This document shows positions 58,205 to 64,000 of a DNA stretch of 64,000 bases, piece after piece. The stretch's first letter is position 1. Every line of letters begins with the position of its first letter. The notes beneath the pieces were generated by a model. The model had not been told where the DNA came from. It saw only the letters and a program-made list of their open reading frames with translations, and ran no database searches. This DNA is from Edwardsiella anguillarum ET080813. Lineage in GTDB: Bacteria > Pseudomonadota > Gammaproteobacteria > Enterobacterales > Enterobacteriaceae. The stretch is from positions 930,001 to 994,000 of the forward strand of contig NZ_CP006664.1 of assembly GCF_000264765.2 (NCBI RefSeq), given 5' to 3'. The translations under genes and the position numbers were made by a program.

Positions 58205-58233
58205 ATATTACGGTCAGCGCCCGGCGGCGTCAA
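58205..58233 (-). promoter_or_regulatory. tRNA-Asp promoter
   Basis: TTGACG (58228-58233) and TAATAT (58205-58210) lie on the minus strand with exactly 17 bp between them, followed by a GCGCC discriminator. The tRNA 5' end is 29 bp beyond. This is the strong, stringently controlled form expected of a stable-RNA promoter. Confidence 0.85.
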
Positions 58234-58306
58234 CCCTTTTTCACCGCAAAACCATCATTCGCACATATTTTATACTTTGCGATGATTTTCCAGCAAATTT
58301 TCTCGT

Positions 58307-59038
58307 TTAGCTACGCCACAGACAGCTGCCGCCCTTTTTCTGGACCAGATCCAGGCGCTGTTCATGGGCCGCCAGCTCCGCCTCGCTGGCGTACACGATC
58401 CGTAGCCCTTTAGCGCCGCGTACCACCCGGCGAATTTCCGACGCCTGCGACTGAGAGGCGCCGTCGCCGTCGCTGGAAAACGCCAGCGATGTCTGGCCAC
58501 CGGTCATGATAAGGTAAACGTCGGCCAGGATCTGGGCATCCAGCAGCGCCCCGTGCAGCGTACGTTTGCTGTTGTCTATCTCATAGCGGTTGCACAGCGC
58601 ATCCAGGCTGTTCCTTTTGCCCGGAAACAGGCGACGCGCCATCACCAGGCTATCGGTGATAGTGCAGAATGTCTCCGTCTTCGGCAGATCGCGCCCCAGC
58701 TTGGCAAACTCATAGTCCATAAAGCCGATATCGAACGGCGCGTTATGGATCACCAGCTCCGCGCCGCGGATAAACGCCAGAAACTCGTCGGCAACCTCGG
58801 CAAAGCTGGGCTTATCCAGCAAAAAGTCATCGCTGATGCCGTGCACCGTAAACGCCTCGGGATCCACCAGGCGATCCGGCTTCAGGTAAACGTGAAAATT
58901 ACGGCCGGTCAGGCGACGATTAACCACTTCAACGGCGCCGATTTCAATGATGCGATGCCCCTCATAGTGGGCACCCACCTGGTTCATACCGGTGGTTTCC
59001 GTATCGAGGACGATTTGGCGGGCGATAGGGGTAGTCAT
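58307..59038 (-). CDS. dnaQ: DNA polymerase III epsilon subunit (proofreading)
   Basis: A 243-residue 3'-5' exonuclease. Exo I is IVLDTETTGMN, Exo II is HNAPFDIGFMDYEF, and Exo III includes HGALLDAQILADVY. The C-terminal segment binds the alpha subunit. It is divergent from rnhA with a 67-bp shared promoter region, as in E. coli. Confidence 0.98.
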   Translation of the reverse strand: MTTPIARQIVLDTETTGMNQVGAHYEGHRIIEIGAVEVVNRRLTGRNFHVYLKPDRLVDPEAFTVHGISDDFLLDKPSFAEVADEFLAFIRGAELVIHNAPFDIGFMDYEFAKLGRDLPKTETFCTITDSLVMARRLFPGKRNSLDALCNRYEIDNSKRTLHGALLDAQILADVYLIMTGGQTSLAFSSDGDGASQSQASEIRRVVRGAKGLRIVYASEAELAAHEQRLDLVQKKGGSCLWRS

Positions 59039-59105
59039 TTTACTGTGCTCATCGTGTCACTTTATGTCAGACTCACGGTTTTGATCAGGGAGTAGTCTAC
59101 CAGAG

Positions 59106-59570
59106 ATGTTAAAGCAGGTTGAGATTTTCACCGATGGCTCCTGCCTGGGTAACCCGGGTCCGGGTGGCTATGGCGCCATTCTACGCTACCGTCAGCATGA
59201 AAAGGCGCTCAGCGCCGGCTATCGGCTAACCACCAACAACCGCATGGAGCTGATGGCGGCCATCGTCGCCCTGGAGACGCTGACCAGCGCCTGTCAGGTC
59301 ACACTGTTCAGCGATAGCCAGTATGTCCGTCAGGGCATCACCCAGTGGATCCACGGCTGGAAACGACGCGGCTGGAAAACGGCGGATAAAAAACCGGTGA
59401 AAAACGTCGATCTGTGGCAGCGGCTGGATCAGGCCATCGGCCCGCATCAGGTGGAGTGGATATGGGTCAAAGGCCACGCCGGCCACCCGGAGAACGAACG
59501 CTGCGATGAGCTGGCACGCAGCGCCGCCGGGGCACCGACCCGGGAGGACAGCGGCTACAATCCCGAGTAG
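59106..59570 (+). CDS. rnhA: Ribonuclease HI
   Basis: A 154-residue enzyme degrading RNA in RNA-DNA hybrids. The catalytic acidic residues are in [40 protein letters not shown] and [11 protein letters not shown]. Length is as in E. coli (155). Confidence 0.98.
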   Translation: MLKQVEIFTDGSCLGNPGPGGYGAILRYRQHEKALSAGYRLTTNNRMELMAAIVALETLTSACQVTLFSDSQYVRQGITQWIHGWKRRGWKTADKKPVKNVDLWQRLDQAIGPHQVEWIWVKGHAGHPENERCDELARSAAGAPTREDSGYNPE

Positions 59571-59590
59571 CCGCGTCACCGGCGGTGCCA

Positions 59591-60313
59591 CTAAGCCGGT
59601 CGCCGCAGGATCTTCGCCGCGCCGCCAAGCGCGCGGCGGATCCCGTGATGCGCCCGTAGGACGCGCTGCGGCGTCAAGGTCAACGGAACGGTGCGCTTCC
59701 GCGCCACGATCAGCATCAGACACCCCATCGCCGGAAAGTGGCGACTCAGCAGAGAAACACAGGGCTGATGCCAGGGCAGCACCTGAAAACGTGACGCCGC
59801 CAGCACCTCGTAGTTCAGCAGATTCAGCCAGTCGATGAGGCGTCCCATACTGAACATACGGCTGTTATAGGGCACCCGGCGGCACAATCCGGGCACCAGC
59901 TTCCCCATCCCCAGCAGGCTCAGCGGACTAAAGGCGCTGATGATAAGCCAACCGTCATCTACCAGTACCCGATCGACCTCGCGCAGCACCCGGTGCGGAT
60001 CGCGGGAGTAGCCCAAGGTGTGGGCCAGCAGGCAAGCATCCACCGACTTCGCGGCGAACGGCAGATGCGTGAGATCGGCAATCACCTGTAAATGCTCTCC
60101 CTCCGGCGCCACACTCACCTGATGTGATATGGTACAGCGGTCCGTTGCCAGATCGGTGCTCAGCGCCCCCAGCTTCAGCAAATGGTAGCCAAACAGCTTG
60201 GGCCACCACGGCGTTAAACGCAGCTCCAGCGCGGCCCGGTAGTGCATTCCCCACGGGATTTGCCGCCAGGTAAAAGGCGCGTTCAGCGTACGCTTGCTCA
60301 GTGCCGGTTTCAT
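59591..60313 (-). CDS. yafS: SAM-dependent methyltransferase YafS
   Basis: A 240-residue class I methyltransferase of unknown target. The start at ATG 60313 (MKPALSKRTLNAP) has AGAGG six bases upstream; an ATG 11 codons earlier lies over gloB leader DNA. Family features are VIADLTHLPFAAKSVDACLL and VLREVDRVLVDDGWLIIS. It is divergent from gloB and convergent with rnhA, as in E. coli. Confidence 0.88.
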   Translation of the reverse strand: MKPALSKRTLNAPFTWRQIPWGMHYRAALELRLTPWWPKLFGYHLLKLGALSTDLATDRCTISHQVSVAPEGEHLQVIADLTHLPFAAKSVDACLLAHTLGYSRDPHRVLREVDRVLVDDGWLIISAFSPLSLLGMGKLVPGLCRRVPYNSRMFSMGRLIDWLNLLNYEVLAASRFQVLPWHQPCVSLLSRHFPAMGCLMLIVARKRTVPLTLTPQRVLRAHHGIRRALGGAAKILRRPA

Positions 60314-60344
60314 CGTCACCTCTGACTTTGGAGTAGATAACATC

Positions 60345-61100
60345 ATGGATCTTATCGGTCTTCCTGTCCTACAGGATAACTACATCTGGCTGCTAATCAA
60401 TCCGCAGCATCAATGTCTGATCGTCGATCCCGGCGTCGCCGCGCCGGTTTTACACTATTTGACAGAGAATAGGATAACCCCTAAAGCCATCCTGCTGACG
60501 CATCATCATAATGACCACGTTGGCGGCGTTGCAGAGCTCGTCCAAGCCTACCCTGAAATGCCGGTTTACGGCCCGGCAGAAACGCAGGGGCTGGGGTGTA
60601 CCCAGATCGTGGCCGACGGCGATACGTTCTCCCTGCTAGAGTGCCAGATTTCGGTCATGGCCCTGCCGGGACATACGCTGGGCCATGTGGCCTACTACAG
60701 CGCCCCTTACCTGTTTTGCGGCGATACGCTATTTTCCGCCGGCTGCGGCCGCCTGTTTGAGGGCAGTGCGCAGCAAATGTTTGACTCGCTACAGCGCATT
60801 ATGCAACTTCCTGATAACACGCTGGTGTGCTGCGCTCACGAATATACCGAGTCAAATCTGCAATTTGCACGGCATGTCTTACCCCAAAACAGGGCAATAG
60901 AAACATATCAGCAACACGTAGCGACGTTGCGGGCAAAACAGCAACCTACGGTGCCTTCAACGCTACGGATTGAGAGGGAAATAAATCCATTCTTACGCTG
61001 TTATGATGATGATTTGCAAAGGAATGTAGGTTTTCCTACGCAACCTAATGAGATTTGGCGAGTTTTTGCCTGTCTACGCGACATGAAAGACAGCTTTTAA
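60345..61100 (+). CDS. gloB: Hydroxyacylglutathione hydrolase (glyoxalase II)
   Basis: A 251-residue metallo-beta-lactamase-fold enzyme hydrolysing S-lactoylglutathione to lactate and glutathione in methylglyoxal detoxification. The start MDLIGLPVLQDNYIW aligns with E. coli; an earlier ATG at 60294 overlaps yafS. The metal motif is LTHHHNDHVGG, with further ligands in PGHTLGHVAYY, LFCGDTLFSAGCGR and CCAHEYTESN. Confidence 0.96.
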   Translation: MDLIGLPVLQDNYIWLLINPQHQCLIVDPGVAAPVLHYLTENRITPKAILLTHHHNDHVGGVAELVQAYPEMPVYGPAETQGLGCTQIVADGDTFSLLECQISVMALPGHTLGHVAYYSAPYLFCGDTLFSAGCGRLFEGSAQQMFDSLQRIMQLPDNTLVCCAHEYTESNLQFARHVLPQNRAIETYQQHVATLRAKQQPTVPSTLRIEREINPFLRCYDDDLQRNVGFPTQPNEIWRVFACLRDMKDSF

Positions 61101-61169
61101 AGCTTTTTCTTGTGTTGTGCGGCCAAGCAACGTATTATTGCTCGTCTTTTAATCACCAGTGACACACAC

Positions 61170-62552
61170 ATGAAGGCTAAAGCGATTATCTTCGCCTCCG
61201 TGTTGTTGGCTGGCTGTCATGGGGCCTCCCAATCACAGCCGGAGCAATATGCACAGAGTTTGTCTTCTGTCAGTCGAAGTGAAGCAGGACAGCCCTCGGA
61301 CGCACGAGCGACCTCCGCGCGATGGTTAAGCGACAGCAATACCCTCGCGCAGGATGACTTATGGGGCTTCATTAGTGACGACATGAAGATAAAGGTTCCG
61401 GACAATGCCCGGATCCGCGAGCAACGAAACAAGTATTTACGCAATAAGAGCTATCTCCACGATGTAACATTACGGGCAGAGCCGTACATGTACTGGATTG
61501 TCGAGCAGATTAAGAAACGTAATATGCCGATGGAACTGGTACTGCTACCCATAGTGGAGAGCGCTTTTAATCCGCATGCAACATCATCGGCCAACGCCGC
61601 AGGGCTATGGCAGATCGTGCCTCAAACGGGTCGTAACTACGGATTGAAACAGAACCAGTGGTATGACGGACGCCGGGATATCGCCGCCTCGACAACGGCT
61701 GCGCTGGATATGATGCAGCGCATGAACAAGATGTTCGACGGTGACTGGCTGCTGACTCTGGCTGCATTCAACAGCGGCGAAGGGCGTGTCATGCAGGCGA
61801 TCAAGGCCAACAAGCGCAAAGGGCGTCCGACCGACTATTGGTCTCTCTCCCTACCGCGTGAGACGGCGCTGTACGTGCCGAAGGTGCTGGCGCTGAGCGA
61901 TATCATTAAGCATAACCAGCGCTACGGTATCAAGCTGCCTAAGTCGAGCCAGGAGCGGGCGCTAGCGCGCGTTGACGTCGGTCAGCAGATGCAGCTCAGT
62001 CAGGCTGCCGAGATGGCCGGGATGTCGCTGACTAAGCTGAAGTCGTTCAACCCAGGCTATAAGCGCAACGTTACCGCGCCGAGCGGTCACGGTCCGCGCT
62101 ATATCATGGTGCCTCAGGCTCACGTTGATCGGCTGAAGGATTCGTTGGCAGAACGTGAAATTGCCGCGATCCAGCCGGATACCGAGCTGGCGAACAATCG
62201 CAGCGCGTCAACCTACCGGGTGCGCAGCGGCGATACGGTGTCTGGCATCGCCCGTCGCCTAAACATGACGCAGAAAACGCTGCTGAGCATGAATAATATG
62301 GGCAGCCGCAGTACCCTGAAGGCCGGGCAGACGCTGAAGGTCGCCACGGACGCGAAAGGCACTGCGCTGGCGGACAATACCATCACCTATAAGGTGCGGA
62401 AAGGGGACTCACTCTCCAGTATTGCACGCCGCCACGGCGTCGACATCGATGATGTCATGCGCTGGAACAGCAAAGTGAACAACCCGGGTCAGATCCAGCC
62501 GGGCGATCTGCTCACCCTGTACGTGAGGGATAAGCAGGACGGCAACAGCTGA
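61170..62552 (+). CDS. mltD: Membrane-bound lytic murein transglycosylase D
   Basis: A 460-residue outer-membrane lipoprotein that cuts peptidoglycan glycan strands. The start at 61170 (MKAKAIIFASVLLAGC) provides a lipobox with Cys16. The SLT domain has the catalytic glutamate in PIVESAFNPHATSS, then AAGLWQIVPQTGRNYGL. Two LysM repeats at the C-terminus read YRVRSGDTVSGIARRLNM and YKVRKGDSLSSIARRHGV. It follows gloB in the usual order. Confidence 0.97.
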   Translation: MKAKAIIFASVLLAGCHGASQSQPEQYAQSLSSVSRSEAGQPSDARATSARWLSDSNTLAQDDLWGFISDDMKIKVPDNARIREQRNKYLRNKSYLHDVTLRAEPYMYWIVEQIKKRNMPMELVLLPIVESAFNPHATSSANAAGLWQIVPQTGRNYGLKQNQWYDGRRDIAASTTAALDMMQRMNKMFDGDWLLTLAAFNSGEGRVMQAIKANKRKGRPTDYWSLSLPRETALYVPKVLALSDIIKHNQRYGIKLPKSSQERALARVDVGQQMQLSQAAEMAGMSLTKLKSFNPGYKRNVTAPSGHGPRYIMVPQAHVDRLKDSLAEREIAAIQPDTELANNRSASTYRVRSGDTVSGIARRLNMTQKTLLSMNNMGSRSTLKAGQTLKVATDAKGTALADNTITYKVRKGDSLSSIARRHGVDIDDVMRWNSKVNNPGQIQPGDLLTLYVRDKQDGNS

Positions 62553-62564
62553 CGCCACTAACGG

Positions 62565-62599
62565 CAATAAAAAAGCGCCTTTTCGGCGCTTTTTTATTG
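62565..62599. terminator. Bidirectional terminator between mltD and yafD
   Basis: A perfect 15-bp stem (62565-62579 with 62585-62599), with core AAAAAAGCGCC / GGCGCTTTTTT, supplies T runs on both strands for the convergent mltD and yafD genes. Confidence 0.95.
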
Positions 62600-62616
62600 C
62601 ACGGTATGGAGGTCCA

Positions 62617-63399
62617 TCACTCGGGACGAAACTCAACCAGCAGCGGATTATGATCTGAGGCCTGAGTCACCAGTACCGATGCCTCCACAACGCCTAAACC
62701 ACGATAAAAAACAAAGTCTAAAGGACGCCCAAAGGCCGTACGGCGATGATCGTTCGTGAAGTGGACCTCACGTAGCTCCATACCGCTGGCAAAGCGCCTC
62801 AGGGCATTCAGACGGCGATTACTCCAGGCATTGAAATCCCCCGCCATGATCACCGGCCCCTTATGCAGGGCAATCTGCTCCCCTATCGGATCCAGCTGCT
62901 TGCTGTAGACCTCAACGCCTAGGCTAAAGTTGACCGCATGAATATTCACCACCATCAGCAGGCGCCCGTCAAACAGCGGATATACCGTCACCAGCGCTGA
63001 TTTCGCCAGACGGATCAGCGGCTCCTTCTCCCGCAGCGGACAGCAGTAGATCGGGTGTGCCGCGGCCAGGGTCATCACGCCGGAGGGATGTTGGGGCAGC
63101 GAGAAAGCCGGCACCTGATCGGCCGTCAGATAGTGACTGGTGGCAAAGCGCACCAGCTCAGGGGTGGTTTGCGCCTCCTGCAGTAGCACCAGCTGTGAAC
63201 GACGCCCATACTCTTTCAGCACCGACAGCCAATCAGCGCGCTGCTGCTTGAAAATATTCCAGACCATGATCCGCAGGGCATCATCCGTCGGTAGCGCCTG
63301 GGTCATCGCCGGCTGGCTCAGCGCGTCGGTGGCTCCGGGAAAAATACGCGTCGCCGGCATGCCCGCCGTATAGCGCATGGCAAAGTTCTTTTTGCGCAC
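62617..63399 (-). CDS. yafD: Endonuclease/exonuclease/phosphatase family YafD
   Basis: A 260-residue EEP-fold protein with motifs [34 protein letters not shown] and [11 protein letters not shown]. The start is GTG 63399 ([13 protein letters not shown]), which aligns with E. coli MRKNTYAMRY and has AGGCGG upstream; the earlier ATG at 63426 is less likely. The substrate is unknown. It faces mltD across a shared terminator. Confidence 0.92.
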   Translation of the reverse strand: MRKKNFAMRYTAGMPATRIFPGATDALSQPAMTQALPTDDALRIMVWNIFKQQRADWLSVLKEYGRRSQLVLLQEAQTTPELVRFATSHYLTADQVPAFSLPQHPSGVMTLAAAHPIYCCPLREKEPLIRLAKSALVTVYPLFDGRLLMVVNIHAVNFSLGVEVYSKQLDPIGEQIALHKGPVIMAGDFNAWSNRRLNALRRFASGMELREVHFTNDHRRTAFGRPLDFVFYRGLGVVEASVLVTQASDHNPLLVEFRPE

Positions 63400-63613
63400 G
63401 TTTACCGCCTGTTGCTCAGAATACATCGTAGAAAAGACGCGGGAGTGCGCATTCCACGCTATGTCCTCGAGTCTACTCCTCTGTTATAGGGATGCACAGC
63501 GTGAATTACAACCGCCGGGCGCCCAGCTCCGGTGATATCGGCAAAGTGTAAGCCTGAAAGGACACGCCAGGCGGGGTAGAAGAGTCCAGCGAAAAATGGG
63601 AATGGGAAAACAA

Positions 63614-63640
63614 AAAGGCCTGCTGAACCAGCAGGCCTTT
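63614..63640 (-). terminator. Terminator after second tRNA-Asp
   Basis: AAAGGCCTGCTG (63614-63625) and CAGCAGGCCTTT (63629-63640) form a perfect 12-bp stem. On the minus strand T runs follow (TTTTTG), ending the rrn-tRNA transcript. Confidence 0.9.
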
Positions 63641-63648
63641 AAAATAAG

Positions 63649-63725
63649 TGGCGGAACGGACGGGACTCGAACCCGCGACCCCCTGCGTGACAGGCAGGTA
63701 TTCTAACCAACTGAACTACCGCTCC
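63649..63725 (-). tRNA. tRNA-Asp (GTC), distal rrn copy
   Basis: A 77-nt gene identical to 58099-58175 and 63825-63901, with anticodon GTC and encoded CCA. It is the last gene of the rrn operon that enters from the right edge. Confidence 0.97.
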
Positions 63726-63787
63726 ACCGAATTTTGTCTCTTGGCACACTCTCCACCTACAGAGTTCGGCCTCCGTCGGCGGGTACT

Positions 63788-63817
63788 AAAAAGGCCTACT
63801 GAACCAGCAGGCCTTTT
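63788..63817 (-). terminator. Hairpin between the tandem tRNA-Asp genes
   Basis: AAAAGGCCTACTG and CAGCAGGCCTTTT pair with one mismatch around AAC. It is nearly a copy of the terminator at 63614-63640. It suggests that the tRNA plus terminator block was duplicated, so some transcripts may end here. Confidence 0.75.
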
Positions 63818-63824
63818 GAATAAG

Positions 63825-63901
63825 TGGCGGAACGGACGGGACTCGAACCCGCGACCCCCTGCGTGACAGGCAGGTATTCTAACCAACTGAACTACCGCTC
63901 C
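63825..63901 (-). tRNA. tRNA-Asp (GTC), proximal rrn copy
   Basis: A 77-nt gene identical to the other two tRNA-Asp genes. It lies 45 bp downstream of the 5S rRNA 3' end, the position of aspU in E. coli rrnH. Confidence 0.97.
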
Positions 63902-63946
63902 ACCGAATTTTGTATCACACCCGTTTCCGGGGTACTGCTAAATTGG

Positions 63947-64000
63947 GTGCCTGGCAGTTCCCTACTCTCGCATGGGGAGACCCCACACTACCATCGGCGC
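63947..64000 (-). rRNA. rrf: 5S rRNA, 3' part
   Basis: The minus strand of 63947-64000 reads GCGCCGATGGTAGTGTGGGG onward to GCCAGGCAC, the 3' half of enterobacterial 5S rRNA. The gene continues past the right edge, so a complete rrn operon should lie there, transcribed leftward. Confidence 0.95.

Noticed and set aside
63614..63901. Repeated blocks near the right edge considered as a CRISPR-like array
   Set aside because: The repeats are tRNA-Asp genes with terminators, only two units, with no spacer pattern and no cas genes. No CRISPR array is seen in the window.

Overview
The window is chromosomal DNA of a GC-rich member of the Enterobacterales. Gene content and order are enterobacterial: guaA-guaB/xseA, der-bamB-yfgM-hisS-ispG-rodZ-pilW-rlmN-ndk, sseB-pepB-isc operon-trmJ/suhB, csiE/glyA/hmp, then tRNA-Asp-dnaQ/rnhA/yafS/gloB/mltD/yafD and an rrn operon end. 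A complete nrfABCDEFG operon lies between xseA and der. My best guess for the genus is Edwardsiella. That is inference from overall gene content and protein likeness, not a computed match.

Left part (1-20966) is accessory. Positions 1-2531 hold the start of an alpha-class (Ecp/CS1-like) fimbrial operon on the minus strand: pilin, chaperone, and an usher that runs off the left edge. An 18-bp sequence identical to the 3' end of guaA occurs at 3125-3142 and again at guaA itself (20949-20966). A P4-type integrase gene, now frameshifted, sits beside the guaA copy. I read 3125-20966 as an integrative island of about 17.8 kb inserted at guaA. Its cargo includes a 5'-truncated SEC-C protein next to an IS26-like element and a minus-strand operon of PTS EIICB, cytosolic sulfatase, aldose-1-epimerase-like protein and RpiR regulator. 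Divergent to that are a radical-SAM sulfatase maturase, an exported arylsulfatase, two DUF202 membrane proteins and a truncated formylglycine-generating-enzyme gene. The rest is IS4, IS66 and IS110 debris around an LtrA-like membrane protein, and a membrane protein followed in frame, after one TAG, by an nSTAND-type NTPase.

The sulfatase locus is the most coherent candidate for an under-described system. A sugar that is sulfated, probably not at C6, would be imported and phosphorylated by the PTS. It would then be desulfated in the cytosol by a formylglycine sulfatase activated by the maturase, and its product would pass to housekeeping sugar-phosphate metabolism. CRP-like sites precede the maturase and the arylsulfatase.

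From 20952 rightward the DNA is core genome: purine synthesis (guaA, guaB), exonuclease VII large subunit, periplasmic nitrite reduction with its cytochrome assembly factors, outer-membrane assembly (bamB, yfgM), translation and isoprenoid genes, and the full Fe-S assembly operon with tandem IscR sites. Next come glyA and hmp with PurR-like and NsrR-like sites. The right end carries three identical tRNA-Asp genes, two of them directly downstream of a partial 5S rRNA gene.
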